Of a stretch of DNA of 64,000 nucleotides, positions 53,402 to 63,330 are shown in pieces. The stretch's first letter is position 1, and each line of letters starts with the position of its first letter. The notes below the pieces were generated by a model. It made no database searches. It saw only the letters and a list, made by a program, of their open reading frames with translations, and was not told the DNA's origin. The stretch is from Iodobacter fluviatilis (GTDB lineage: Bacteria > Pseudomonadota > Gammaproteobacteria > Burkholderiales > Chitinibacteraceae), in contig NZ_CP025781.1 of assembly GCF_004194535.1 (NCBI RefSeq), positions 2,108,001 through 2,172,000 on the forward strand, read 5' to 3'. Both the position numbers and the translations under genes were made by a program.

Positions 53402-53460
53402 AAACCCAAACCTTGAAACTCCGTGTTCTCCTTTACTCCGTGGTTTAAGATTTGGGTTTA
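53402..53460. repeat. Palindromic repeat between mdlA and mdlB
   Basis: AAACCCAAACCTTGAAACTC on the left and TTTAAGATTTGGGTTTA on the right flank CTCCGTGTTCTCC. It is a shorter relative of 44823-44923 within what should be one operon. Confidence 0.75.
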
Positions 53461-53465
53461 TTCAA

Positions 53466-55205
53466 TCACTCTTCCAAGCTTGCTTCCAGCTGTTGATAGC
53501 GCCATTGGCTGGCGTACCAGCCATCTTGTTCGATGAGCTCCTGGTGCTTGCCGCTTTCTACTACCTTGCCGTGTTTCAGTACCGCAATATGGTTGGCGTC
53601 GACCACGGCGGAGAGGCGGTGGCTGACGATAATCATGCTGCGCCCCTGTTTGGCATCCCTTAGGTGATCCAAAATCTGCGTTTCGGTCTGTGTATCCACC
53701 GCCGACAGCGCGTCGTCGAGCAGTAAGAGTGGTGCATCAGAGAGCAGGGCACGTGCGATGGCGACGCGCTGGCGCTGTCCACCTGAAAGTGACACGCCTT
53801 TTTCACCGACTGGCGTGGCATATCCATCCGGCAAGCGCAGGATATCGTCGTGCACCGCAGCCAGCTTGGCGACATGCTCGATCTCTGCTTGCGTGGCGTC
53901 TGGTTTAATCAAGGCAATGTTTTCTGCGACTGAGGCCGAGAATAAAAACGACTCCTGCGGTACCCAGCTCATGCTGCCGCGCAACTGCTGCAGCTTATAG
54001 TCTTCAACATTAACGCCGTTCCAACGCACTGCGCCGCTTTGAGGATGGTACTGGCGCAGCAGCATACGCAGCAGGGTAGATTTACCCGAGCCGGTTGGGC
54101 CAACCAGCGCCAGTGTTTGCCCCGCAGCAAGGGTGAGAGAAATACCTGCTAGTGCGGCGTGGTTTTGTTCTGGGTAAGTAAATTCAATGGCATCAAAATT
54201 GAGTAAGCCACTGGGTGCGGCTTCAACGATGCCATGATCGTCTACAGTCAGTGGCTGGCTTAACAGCGGATCAAGCCGTGCCCACGCTGCCTTGCCGCGC
54301 TCTAAGAGGGAGAGCACCCAGCCCGCAGCAAACATTGGCCAGATCAGTTGGCCCAGATACATGCTAAAGCTGGTTAGTGCACCAATGCTTAGCTCATTGT
54401 GCCAAACCAAATAGCCGCCTAAAGACAGTGTTAATACGCTGGCGGCGGTGAGCGTCATGCCAACGACTGGCTCAAAGGCCGCTTCCCAGCGTTGTGCATC
54501 TAGGCTGGCTTTGGCCGCGTTGGCCGCCAAGTCAGAGAGCACCTTGCTGTTTCGTCCCTCTAAACCCAGTGCGCGCAGCGTTCTTACCCCTGCCAGTGTT
54601 TCTTGCACATGATCGTTGAGGGCCGAAAAGCGTTCCAGCGAATCAGTAGAAGCCTGATGCACTTGGCGCGATAGTCGCCAAAAGCCAAGCGCCATCAGCG
54701 GGAAAGGCAGCAGGGCAACGGCGGCTAAGCGCCAGTCTATGCCCAGTGTCATCATGGCCAGCACCAGGATCAGCGTCATCGAGCCATCAAAACCGGCCAG
54801 CATGGCTTCACCCGCAGCCATTTCTACCGCGTCGATATCATTGGTGCCGCGTGCCATTAAATCGCCGGTGCGCTGACGATGATAAAAAGCCGGGCCTTGA
54901 GCAGCTAGCTTTTGGTAAAGCTGCACCCGCAGCTCAATGCCTAGACGGTAGGCCGCTGTAAACAGCTGCAAACGCCAGCCTACGCGTAAAAAGTAGATGG
55001 TTAGCCCCATGGCAACCAAACCAGCCAGTTGCCATAGCAGTAAATCAGGCGTCAGCGATTTATTGACTAAGCCATCAATCATTTGGCCCACTTGGCGTGG
55101 AATCCATACCGTGAGCACGGCTACAGCAAAGAGCATCAGTGCCGCCAAAATATAGGCATGCCAATGGCGGCGGACAAAGTCGCCCAATAATTTAAACAGC
55201 GTCAT
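53466..55205 (-). CDS. mdlA: ABC exporter half-transporter, MdlA-like (Asp in place of catalytic Glu)
   Basis: The start at 55205 (MTLFKLLGDFVRRHWHAY) gives 579 residues; the frame upstream to 55277 is not family-like. Six helices precede a nucleotide-binding domain with GPTGSGKST, LSGGQRQRVAIARAL and Walker B LLLLDDALSAVD. The position of the catalytic glutamate is aspartate. Paired with MdlB this gives one non-canonical ATP site, typical of heterodimeric ABC exporters. Confidence 0.92.
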   Translation of the reverse strand: MTLFKLLGDFVRRHWHAYILAALMLFAVAVLTVWIPRQVGQMIDGLVNKSLTPDLLLWQLAGLVAMGLTIYFLRVGWRLQLFTAAYRLGIELRVQLYQKLAAQGPAFYHRQRTGDLMARGTNDIDAVEMAAGEAMLAGFDGSMTLILVLAMMTLGIDWRLAAVALLPFPLMALGFWRLSRQVHQASTDSLERFSALNDHVQETLAGVRTLRALGLEGRNSKVLSDLAANAAKASLDAQRWEAAFEPVVGMTLTAASVLTLSLGGYLVWHNELSIGALTSFSMYLGQLIWPMFAAGWVLSLLERGKAAWARLDPLLSQPLTVDDHGIVEAAPSGLLNFDAIEFTYPEQNHAALAGISLTLAAGQTLALVGPTGSGKSTLLRMLLRQYHPQSGAVRWNGVNVEDYKLQQLRGSMSWVPQESFLFSASVAENIALIKPDATQAEIEHVAKLAAVHDDILRLPDGYATPVGEKGVSLSGGQRQRVAIARALLSDAPLLLLDDALSAVDTQTETQILDHLRDAKQGRSMIIVSHRLSAVVDANHIAVLKHGKVVESGKHQELIEQDGWYASQWRYQQLEASLEE

Positions 55206-55287
55206 ATGGAGTGATCTCGAAAGCTTGAGGTGATGCAGGTAAGGATATGGCTCAAAATAAATCCAGAAATGGCTCATTCATTATGAT

Positions 55288-55362
55288 CGTCATTCCCGAG
55301 TGTTTCTGTCGGGAATCCAGTGGCTCTGCTGGATCCCCGATAAAACCATTCGGGGATGACGG
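55288..55362. repeat. Compound palindrome (two dRS3-like hairpins in inverted order)
   Basis: CGTCATTCCCGAG...CGGGAATCCAG is followed by CTGGATCCCCG...CGGGGATGACG, so the 75-bp unit is inverted as a whole and each half is a hairpin. The same left half occurs at 40618-40649. The rest of the 55206-55612 spacer shows no gene. Confidence 0.8.
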
Positions 55363-55612
55363 ACATATCAACTTGGGAGGTAATGTGAACCAAGTCCTAA
55401 GGAAGAGCGTTCTATTTTAATACTTAGATATTACGCAAGAGTTTATCTAGGAATTGGTAAGCTGGGAAGCAAGCATTAGCCACTTCTTGTGTATTAAATG
55501 TACGGTGTGCTTAATGGGAAACGCTGCAGGCCATCCTTTATAAATCGCAAGTAAGTAGTGGGCTGGTAAGATTCGGCTGTAGCTAATTAATTAAAGATTG
55601 AAGAGAGAAAAC

Positions 55613-56602
55613 ATGTCTTCCGATTACGATGTACTTATTCTTGGCGCAGGCATGGCGGGTTTGAGCTGTGCGCGGCGTTTACAGGATGCAGGTAAAAAGG
55701 TTTTAGTCTTAGAAAAAGCCCCGAGTTTAGGTGGGCGTATGGCTTGCCGCAGTACGGCAAAAGGCGAGTGGGATCATGGCGCGCAATACTTTACCGCTAG
55801 CGATAGCAATTTTGTAGCGCAAGTTGCAGAGTGGCAGCAAGCGGGCTGTGTGGGCGAATGGGCGGGCAAAATTCAGGCATGGGATGGCGAGTATTTTAGC
55901 CAGCCAAGCACGCAACAGCGCTGGGTAGGTGTGCCGAGTATGGATGCGCCATTGCACCAGCTAGTTGAAGGCATCGAAGTTTTATTTGAGATTGATATCG
56001 ACGGCATTCGCAATCTGGATGGCCGCTGGCAAGTGCTAGCAGGTGAGGAAAGCTGGCAAGCGAGTAAGTTAGTGCTGACGATGCCAGCCGATCAGCTTGC
56101 GCCACTATTGCCTAGCGATCATGCATTAGCCACCGTCGCCGCATCTTGCCCAATGGAGCCATGCTGGGCGCTGCTGATTCATTCTTCCAGACCCATCGAT
56201 TTGCCTTTTGATGGCTTGTTTATTAATCAAGGCCCGTTTACTTGGCTGGCAAGAAATACCAGCAAACCAGGCCGTGGTAGTGAAGAGAACTGGGTAGTGC
56301 ATGCCTCGCCAGAATGGTCACGCGAGCATTTAGCCTTAACGCCAGATAAAGCCTGCGCCCTGTTAACCCGCGCTTTCGGTGATTTATTTCACGATATGCC
56401 GGTTGATCATTTGCCGGTATTTAAGTTGCTACAAATGAGTGCCTACCGCTGGCGCTTCGCCAGCAGCGCCATGCCAGCAGCAGAAAAACCTTACGCCCTC
56501 AGTGAGGATGGCTTGGCTTTAGCCGGGGATTGGCTGGCAGGCGGCAAAGTAGAAGGCGCTTATCGGTCTGGGTTTGCGTTAGCTGGGGCTTTGTTGGTTT
56601 AA
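55613..56602 (+). CDS. Renalase-like NAD(P)/FAD-dependent oxidoreductase
   Basis: The ATG at 55613 has GAAGAGAG upstream and gives 329 residues. VLILGAGMAGLSCARRL is the FAD-binding GxGxxG, followed by the GGRMACRS motif. The C-terminus has GLALAGDWLAGGKVEGAYRSG, the second FAD contact. Residues between resemble amine-oxidase-like flavoproteins related to renalase. The substrate is unknown. Confidence 0.9.
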   Translation: MSSDYDVLILGAGMAGLSCARRLQDAGKKVLVLEKAPSLGGRMACRSTAKGEWDHGAQYFTASDSNFVAQVAEWQQAGCVGEWAGKIQAWDGEYFSQPSTQQRWVGVPSMDAPLHQLVEGIEVLFEIDIDGIRNLDGRWQVLAGEESWQASKLVLTMPADQLAPLLPSDHALATVAASCPMEPCWALLIHSSRPIDLPFDGLFINQGPFTWLARNTSKPGRGSEENWVVHASPEWSREHLALTPDKACALLTRAFGDLFHDMPVDHLPVFKLLQMSAYRWRFASSAMPAAEKPYALSEDGLALAGDWLAGGKVEGAYRSGFALAGALLV

Positions 56603-56610
56603 GAGGGATG

Positions 56611-56640
56611 CCGTAGGAGTGGCTAAAGCCGCTCCTACGG
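56611..56640 (+). terminator. Hairpin after the oxidoreductase gene, REP-like
   Basis: CCGTAGGAGTGGC-TAAA-GCCGCTCCTACGG, then TCTTTTTGAGTTTTTT. The stem sequence GTAGGAGTGGC resembles REP elements of pseudomonads, so it may be both. Confidence 0.7.
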
Positions 56641-56707
56641 AAGGATCTTTTTGAGTTTTTTACATTTTATGCTGCGGCATGTTGCCTGCTCTACTAATGG
56701 CAAGCGC

Positions 56708-57205
56708 TTAAAATGGCATGTCGCCCGTTCTAAACTCCACTCCCAGCGCCTCAGAAAGACTCAGCATTTCTTCATCATCCGCGCTTTTTGCCAACCAGCC
56801 ACCGTAGCAATCGCCTTCGGTAGCCCAGTTCCAAAGCGTATAGCCTTGCGATCTAAGCTGCTCGTAAGCGGCTTCCATCAGATCTGGCACGCTGATGCTG
56901 TCTAGAAAATCATCATCATCGGTATCTTCAACACCCCAATCAATGCTGATATCTACCCGCTCTACCAGTGCATCTATGCTGGCAATAAATGATTCGGTGT
57001 CTTTCCAATCAACAAAGAAGCCAGATTCCCAATCGATCACATCTTTGATAATCCAGATAACTTCAGTTTCATCGTCATCTTCACTATCGTTTAAATTAGC
57101 GACTTCTTCCTCAAAGGCGGCCCATTGAGCTTCTACGGCAGCAAGGTCATCAAGGTTAATGAGTTCAAAAAGTCGCTTAACGGATTGTTCCTTTGTAGTG
57201 CTCAT
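56708..57205 (-). CDS. Acidic hypothetical protein
   Basis: The 165-residue product is very acidic (NDSEDDDETEV, VEDTDDDDFLD) and rich in tryptophan, with a C-terminal half (LMEAAYEQLRSQGYTLWNWATEGDCYGGWLAKSADDEEML) that looks like a compact alpha/beta domain of the kind seen in DUF6630-like or immunity proteins. I cannot name it with certainty. AAAGGAGGGC lies about 8 bases before the ATG. Confidence 0.75.
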   Translation of the reverse strand: MSTTKEQSVKRLFELINLDDLAAVEAQWAAFEEEVANLNDSEDDDETEVIWIIKDVIDWESGFFVDWKDTESFIASIDALVERVDISIDWGVEDTDDDDFLDSISVPDLMEAAYEQLRSQGYTLWNWATEGDCYGGWLAKSADDEEMLSLSEALGVEFRTGDMPF

Positions 57206-58012
57206 GGAGGGCTCCTTTGCTGTAGTCGCTAATATAAAAAGAAGGGATGGATTACGTTATAAGTGGAATGACAAGCCAAGTTAGAGATAGTTTCTGCTGT
57301 ATTGATACTTACTATTAGCATAATAATACGTTCAAGGCATAGCTTGCACATTGCTTGTACAAAAATAAGCAGCCCGCCCTAAGTCAATTTTCAATCGGCA
57401 GCCCCGAGGGGCAGTTTTCAATCAGCGCCAACAGAATTGTGGGCGTCGGAGACATGAAAATCAGAGCTTACACACTCAATGTATTTACGAAGGCCAGTTA
57501 AGGCGGCAATCCAGCCGGAGTTGTATCGGCTGATCATATCTTTATTTTATAGTTGGCCTCTGTTCCAAGTCAGGGACATCATGCATGAGCTGATCTAGTC
57601 ACTTTCACCCAAGGCATGGCCTGAGCAAAATCCATCCTCAAGCCAGAACAACACCGCGTGTTCGTGCCGAAATACAGGCTTCGAATCTCTCGGCTTATGC
57701 CTTCTAAACGGTACACCACCACCAAAACCACCGTGCCAGCTAGATCGCTGGGCACTTTTTCCGCGCAGGCAGGCAGACAACATCATAGTGTGGGCTAAAA
57801 GCCACCATGACTCTTTATTATAAAGATCTACAATCATCACCTTCCGCAAAAGACGCTGGGCCATCACATCCTGATTCAGGCGATGAAGGAATTGTAGGCC
57901 CGAATGATTTAAAAAACGGGTCTACAATCTGGCGGGACTTGACCATGTCCGTTAATTCCATCATCCCTCACTCATGCCTAAACGCGTGACCAGCGGTATA
58001 AGCTACAAATTT
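57206..58012. other. Gene-poor stretch with gene remnants
   Basis: About 800 bases. It contains the PhzF remnant at 57454-57552 and a CGGCAGCCCCGAGGGGCAG hairpin at 57397-57415. A minus-strand frame at 57595-57867 has no family-like segments and is not called; it could be part of a decayed insertion sequence. Confidence 0.55.
57454..57552 (+). pseudogene. N-terminal remnant of a PhzF-family protein
   Basis: The frame reads MKIRAYTLNVFTKAS, an in-frame TAA, then GGNPAGVVSADHI before a TAG. This is the conserved start of PhzF-like isomerases (the TAA replaces a codon of the S-x-GGNPAGVV motif). A GGAG ribosome site is still present. The remaining 250 or so residues are missing. Confidence 0.8.
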
Positions 58013-60319
58013 TCACTTGGCAATCAACAACAATATCGCTCGGGCATTCACGCCATACACGATGTTTTGCCCGCCGATCAAGGTTTCCGATCCTGGTGCC
58101 ATCATGGTGTTGGCACCTTCGTTCCAGGTCGAGGTATCCATCACACGATACCAAGTCTTGCCAGCACCAGGCGATGGCAGCGTGAAGTTGACTAATCCGG
58201 GCCAGCCATTGTAGGCCACATAGATTGCCGAAGCGGTATCGCCGAGTTCGCTGCCATCAATGCGATAAGCCAGTGCGTGGTTGCGTGCATCGCCAAAATA
58301 GGTCGCATCTGGAGTGCCGCCATCGGGTTTGAACCAGGCCAATTGCGCTAAGCCATTTTTGTTGTTGTCGGCTGAAGAATAAAAATCCATCGGGCGCAAG
58401 GCGGGATGGGCTTTGCGGAATGCGATCAAACGTTTGGCGAAGGTATTGAAGTGGGTTTGATCGACGGTCCAAGTGTAGCTTAACCAATTGGTGTTCGAAT
58501 CCAAGTTATATGGATTGTTATTGCAATTGACGCTGCGCATAAACTCATCACCACCGGTAATCATCGGTGTGCCTGCGCTCAGCAAATTAACAGCAAAGCC
58601 ATTGCGTGCGGCCTTGCGCTGGTCGGGCGCGATGCCGGCTTGATCCCAGCTATTGTTGCTGTCTTCGCCGCCATCGGAAGGGCCGTATGGCCAAGCTTGA
58701 GTGTTGTTTTTAGCATTGCACATATACATATCTTTGAGAGTAAAACCATCGTGTGCCGTTATGAAGTTAATCGAATGCCAAGGTTTGCGGCCATTGCCTT
58801 GATACAGATCTGGCGACCCAGTAAAACGTAAGGCGATTTGACCAGGGGTGATTGGCTCGATACCCATTTTGTTTTGCTGTTTTCGGAAAGTATCGCGGAA
58901 AATCCCGTTCCACTCTGACCAGCCGAGTGGAAAACCGCCGACTTGATACGAATTGCCGCCAATCGCCCAAGGTTCGGCGATCAAATCGACACCGCTGCCA
59001 CCAGTAGCCGGACGCGGTGTGAATTCGCGGGTAATACGGTTCAAGGCATTACTGGCATCCATTTTGTCAAAATTGTAGCAGCTGCTTTCGCAGGTATTGC
59101 CGAGTACTGACGCCAAATCAAAACGAAAGCCGTCAACACCAAGCGTATTGCTCCAATAGGCGAGTGAATCGATGATCAAGTCTTGCGCCACTGTTTTGTG
59201 GGTGTTGTAGTTGCCGCCGACGCCGGTATTGTCATATGACGATTGGTTGTCGGTGCTCAATTCATAATAGGTCGGATTGTCTAGGCCACGGAACGAAAAT
59301 AGGTTGTACACGGTCTTGTCGGTGCTGCTCCATGCGCCGCCTTCGCCTGTGTGGTTGTACACGACATCGAGGTAGACCTTGATGCCCTGGTCATGAAAAG
59401 CCTTGACCATCGCTTTGAATTCATGGGTAGGGCCACCGGGAGCCTTGTTAGACGAGTAGCGGCGATCAGGCGAAAAATAGTTTAGGGTCATATAGCCCCA
59501 GTAGTTGTCGTTCAACGTTGAGGTTGGCAATACATCGATGTCGTCATTTTGGATTTCTTGCACTGGCAAAAATTCGACTGCCGTGATGCCCAACGAAGCC
59601 AAATAGGACGCCTTCAACCCCGCACCCGCATATGTGCCACGTAAGCTGGCTGGGATGCTGGTGTCGTTCATGGTTAAGCCGCGCACATGTACTTCATATA
59701 TCACATCGTCTTTTTGCGCACGGGTTGGCTTGGTGCCGATACTTTGGGTGTTGGTCGTTAAGACGATGCCCTTTGGAGCTTTAGTACCGCTGTCGATATT
59801 GCGATAAGTCGCGCCAGTTGCATAGATGGTGTCGTCGGTCCAGGTGGGATTGGTTGGATCATGGCTAATTTCGAGCGCATAGGGATCGATCAGCAGTTTG
59901 TTTGGGTTGAAGCGGTTACCGGCGGCATCGACATCAGAAATAAAACCGACGCTGCTGCCCTTGGTCCAAGAGGTGCTATATGGCCAATTCGGCCCCCAAG
60001 CGCGATAGCCATAATATACGGTGCCGTTGATGCCCAAGCCCTTGAGCGTGTTTACTGGGATACTGGTCGACCAGACATTGTTGGCATTCTTGGTTAACAC
60101 GTATTTGCCGACTTCTTGCGCACCGTAGGCGGTGGCGTACACCGACACTTCGATGCGGGTGGCGCGTGATGTATAGACTTTGAATAATACATTGGCGGCA
60201 GTGGCGTCGTAGTTGGCACCGAGGTTCGAGGTATTGATTGCGGCATGTACTAGGCCTGGAAGCGCACAAAAACTAGCGATGGATAGCATGATCCCAGTAA
60301 CAATCTTATTTAATTGCAT
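58013..60319 (-). CDS. Secreted isoamylase-type debranching enzyme (GH13)
   Basis: The ATG at 60319 has GGAGACAAGC upstream and gives 768 residues with a signal peptide (LNKIVTGIMLSIASFCALPGLVHA). An N-terminal CBM48-like domain precedes the GH13 barrel. VYLDVVYNHTGEGG, GFRFDLASVLG (nucleophile D), LIAEPWAIGG (acid E) and FITAHDGFTLKD are the four GH13 regions. It resembles the extracellular isoamylase of Pseudomonas and not the cytosolic GlgX, and would cut alpha-1,6 branches of glycogen or amylopectin. No other glycogen gene is nearby. Confidence 0.93.
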   Translation of the reverse strand: MQLNKIVTGIMLSIASFCALPGLVHAAINTSNLGANYDATAANVLFKVYTSRATRIEVSVYATAYGAQEVGKYVLTKNANNVWSTSIPVNTLKGLGINGTVYYGYRAWGPNWPYSTSWTKGSSVGFISDVDAAGNRFNPNKLLIDPYALEISHDPTNPTWTDDTIYATGATYRNIDSGTKAPKGIVLTTNTQSIGTKPTRAQKDDVIYEVHVRGLTMNDTSIPASLRGTYAGAGLKASYLASLGITAVEFLPVQEIQNDDIDVLPTSTLNDNYWGYMTLNYFSPDRRYSSNKAPGGPTHEFKAMVKAFHDQGIKVYLDVVYNHTGEGGAWSSTDKTVYNLFSFRGLDNPTYYELSTDNQSSYDNTGVGGNYNTHKTVAQDLIIDSLAYWSNTLGVDGFRFDLASVLGNTCESSCYNFDKMDASNALNRITREFTPRPATGGSGVDLIAEPWAIGGNSYQVGGFPLGWSEWNGIFRDTFRKQQNKMGIEPITPGQIALRFTGSPDLYQGNGRKPWHSINFITAHDGFTLKDMYMCNAKNNTQAWPYGPSDGGEDSNNSWDQAGIAPDQRKAARNGFAVNLLSAGTPMITGGDEFMRSVNCNNNPYNLDSNTNWLSYTWTVDQTHFNTFAKRLIAFRKAHPALRPMDFYSSADNNKNGLAQLAWFKPDGGTPDATYFGDARNHALAYRIDGSELGDTASAIYVAYNGWPGLVNFTLPSPGAGKTWYRVMDTSTWNEGANTMMAPGSETLIGGQNIVYGVNARAILLLIAK

Positions 60320-60640
60320 TGCTTGTCTCCAATCATTCCTTTTTTGAGAACGCTGGGTTTGTGCTTGTTGTGTGCCGCCCAGTCGAGGTGTGTAGATTAT
60401 CTGGGATTGAGTGAAAAGCATGGATAAATGATTGCCAGCTTCCAATGATGTGATTTTTGATCCACTTATCCATAGCAATGCTCATGCGCAAATTCATTGT
60501 TTGTTTTATTTTGACACCTGCTTCTGCCGTCTGTACGGACGTCAATTCCGCAGGGTGCACAAATCAATTTAAGAACGAACAGCCCCAAATCCCATACGGA
60601 TTTACGCTAAGCGCACTGTCACTGGTGTGCCCAATTGCGT
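60320..60640. other. Upstream region of the isoamylase gene
   Basis: About 320 bases. A short plus-strand frame near 60475-60642 (MLMRKFIVCFILTPASAVC...) has a signal-peptide-like start but no homology that I recognise and runs into the IS remnant, so it may be a truncated gene. The isoamylase promoter should lie here. Confidence 0.4.
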
Positions 60641-61015
60641 GAAGCGGTTTAAGATCGCAACACGCACTTGTAGTTTTGCACGCACACCTCGAGCGGGTCT
60701 GGTGCTGCATTCGGATCGGGGTAGCCAATACGCGGGTATGAGTACCAAGCGCTGCTCAAGTTGCACGGCATCGAGTGCAGTATGAGTCGAAAAGGTCATT
60801 GCTGGGATAACGCCGTGATGGAGCGCTTCTTCTTGAATTTAAAAATGGAACGGGTTTGGCGTCGGGATTACGCCAATCATTGGGAAAAGACATCACCGAG
60901 TACATCGTAGGCTTTTACAACTGCGTGCGTTTGCACTCGGCTCGAGGCACAAACCACCAATGATTTATAAACAAGAAATGGCAGCAAAAACACTGATCGT
61001 GGTGCCTGAAAATAC
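60641..61015 (+). pseudogene. IS3-family transposase (OrfB) 3' remnant
   Basis: LVLHSDRGSQYAG in one frame is followed, after a shift, by YQALLKLHGIECSMSRKGHC, WDNAVMERFFLNLKMERVW, and then by ITEYIVGFYNCVRLHSARGT in another. These are the D-D-E-fold C-terminal blocks of IS3-family transposases. At least two frameshifts and the loss of the 5' part make it inactive. Confidence 0.88.
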
Positions 61016-61149
61016 TTGACCACTACATCCTGCCGATTATCAGCATAATAATTTGATCATAATACGCTTAGATTGCCTAAGCACTTTCTTTGTATGGGTT
61101 GTCAGCAGGATGCCACAGCGCATTCTATTGGCTTTCAATACATATAAAG

Positions 61150-63126
61150 CTATCTCCACATTGAACGCAATAGGGCGAGGAATGAGGGGTAGAGTACTCG
61201 GTTGCCATGGGCACTTAAATGATCGCCATCAAAAAATAAAGGTAATTGCTGATCAAAAGCCGAGCAGGTTTCTGATGGGCAAAGGGCGGAGAAAGTTTCC
61301 CAAATCAGCAGCTTTGGGTGATTCTTTTGCAAGGCAGCAAGCGTGGTGAATGCTGGCTTACTCATTTCTTGTAAATAACTGCGCTTTATACTGAGACCGC
61401 TTTGGCAAATGGGATTACTGGCGTTAAACCAGTCTGAGCAGCGAAAGGGCGGGGATTTAAAAACGGGTTTAGGGGCATCCAGCATCACGATTAAAGAGCG
61501 TTTTTCTAAGCGACTAATAATGTTCTCTGCTTCTGCCAAAACCTGATTCCGATGCTCGTCTGCTTTTTGGTTGGAATCTAAAACTTGCGCCTCGATAAAG
61601 GTGGTCCATTGATCGCTTAAACGGGGCATTCTGAGCGAGGCTAAAAAAATCAGATCGCCTGCTTGTGCGGTCTGTTCAATTTGTCTGAGTGCTTGCTCGA
61701 TAAATTCTGCGCATTGTGAGTCTGCTGTTTGGCGTAAATTGGCGACAGGGCAGCCTGCTGCCGAGTAAGGTAAAACTTCAATACCTTGCTCATCACTCAG
61801 CTTTTGCAGCATGGTGCGGTAAGCTATAGCGTGCGAATCACCTAGCACAAAGATTTTTCGATGGGAAAAAATAGCTGTTTTTTGTTCGTTGCTGGCTGAG
61901 GGCCAAGCCTCGGGGTACCAGTTTTGTACATCTCGCGTCACGCTTAGACTAAGCCGTGGCTGTGCTTTGAAAATATGCTGGGTGGAAATAAAGCAGAGCA
62001 GAATAATTGAAATCCCTCCCCCTGCAATTTGCCAGTCTCGTTTGCTATGAATAAAAATATTTTGGCGTATTGGGCGCTCTAAAAAGTGATAGGAAAAAAT
62101 ACTACATAAGCCTGTGGCTAGAGCTGCAGCCAGTATATTGCTTGGGTGATCTAAGCCGGTGGTCCATCTAAATAGCACCAAAACAGGCCAGTGCCATAAA
62201 TAGAGTGAATAGGATATTTTGCCGATATAAACCAGTAATGGAAATTGCAAGATGCTTGCTAAGCGGCCTGATGTATTAGCAACGCCAGTAATCAGGCATA
62301 AAGTGCCGCTTACTGCTAATAGAGCCCAAGGAAAGGGAAAAGATTTTGGGTCAGAATATATAAACCCGATCGCGATTAATATAATACCCAGTGCAATTGC
62401 AAAGTTTGAGTTGTGTTTTGATTGAATAATTAGTTTATTTTGCTGGTGGCATATAAACAGCATAGCGCCACTGGCTAGTTCCCAGAATCGGCTGGGCAGA
62501 AGGTAATAGGCATGATTTGGAGCCGATTGGGTTTCATGCCAAGAATAAACCAAAGAAACAATAAATAGTAGTGGCAATAGATAGGGAGTGATGCGCCCCA
62601 TAAATGTTTTTTGTTCTTTATGTTTTATCCAAATAAAAAATATAAAGGGGAATAATAAATAAAATTGCTCTTCAACAGCTAAAGACCAAGTATGGGTAAA
62701 GGCATTAAACTCAATACGGGGTGAGAAATAGCCATCGTTAAACCAGATCAGCGCATAATTACTGATGCCAGCAAAGGCATATAAAGCAGTACTATTGGTG
62801 CTTTGGCTTAGCCATGATGCGGGCACAAGGAGCGTTTGCAGCAGGCCAACAATCATTAAACAAGCTAAGAGCGCTGGGTAAATACGGATAATGCGCCTAG
62901 AGTAAAATTGCAGCACAAAGCCAATAAAATGACGATGCTGGCTCTTGGCTAAGCTGCTACTGACGACATAGCCAGAAATCACAAAAAAAACATCTACCCC
63001 TGAAAAACCACCGGGCAAAATTAGCGGGTTAAAATGAAATAAAATAACTGATAAAACAGCAATTGCGCGCAGGCTATCTATTTCAGGAATATAGCCTGAA
63101 GAGGGCATTTTTTTAATTAAAGTCAT
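61150..63126 (-). CDS. Membrane O-acyltransferase (OafA/YrhL type) with SGNH domain
   Basis: The 658-residue protein has an acyltransferase-3 membrane half (ten helices, about 12-390: YIPEIDSLRAIAVLSVILFH, GVDVFFVISGYVVSSSL, FTHTWSLAVEEQFYLLFP). The periplasmic SGNH half follows, with IFVLGDSHAIAYRTML and a C-terminal DGDHLSAHGNRVL supplying the Ser and Asp-His residues. Such fusions O-acetylate LPS O-antigen or other surface glycans. No polysaccharide cluster is adjacent. Confidence 0.95.
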   Translation of the reverse strand: MTLIKKMPSSGYIPEIDSLRAIAVLSVILFHFNPLILPGGFSGVDVFFVISGYVVSSSLAKSQHRHFIGFVLQFYSRRIIRIYPALLACLMIVGLLQTLLVPASWLSQSTNSTALYAFAGISNYALIWFNDGYFSPRIEFNAFTHTWSLAVEEQFYLLFPFIFFIWIKHKEQKTFMGRITPYLLPLLFIVSLVYSWHETQSAPNHAYYLLPSRFWELASGAMLFICHQQNKLIIQSKHNSNFAIALGIILIAIGFIYSDPKSFPFPWALLAVSGTLCLITGVANTSGRLASILQFPLLVYIGKISYSLYLWHWPVLVLFRWTTGLDHPSNILAAALATGLCSIFSYHFLERPIRQNIFIHSKRDWQIAGGGISIILLCFISTQHIFKAQPRLSLSVTRDVQNWYPEAWPSASNEQKTAIFSHRKIFVLGDSHAIAYRTMLQKLSDEQGIEVLPYSAAGCPVANLRQTADSQCAEFIEQALRQIEQTAQAGDLIFLASLRMPRLSDQWTTFIEAQVLDSNQKADEHRNQVLAEAENIISRLEKRSLIVMLDAPKPVFKSPPFRCSDWFNASNPICQSGLSIKRSYLQEMSKPAFTTLAALQKNHPKLLIWETFSALCPSETCSAFDQQLPLFFDGDHLSAHGNRVLYPSFLALLRSMWR

Positions 63127-63289
63127 TCTCCGCCTTTAGATGTAGTGCATAAAAACACCTGATTAGTGCAAAGCACGGTGTGATGCGAAGTCCTGAGGGT
63201 GGTATGCGGGATAGGCGTGATTGAGCCGCTCCTCCCGTTTTATGACTTATTTATAGCAGATCGCGATGTGTTTTATGTGGCTTTAAAAG

Positions 63290-63316
63290 CAAAAAACCGC
63301 ATTAAAGCGGGTTTTT
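63290..63316 (-). terminator. Terminator after mnmE
   Basis: AAAAACCGC-ATTAAA-GCGGGTTTTT, read on the minus strand just beyond the mnmE stop at 63331. Confidence 0.9.
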
Positions 63317-63330
63317 GCAGGCTTGCTTAA

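Noticed and set aside
57595-57867. Minus-strand frame of 90 residues, considered as a transposase fragment
   Set aside because: No transposase motif could be identified in any frame, so it was left as uncharacterised spacer.
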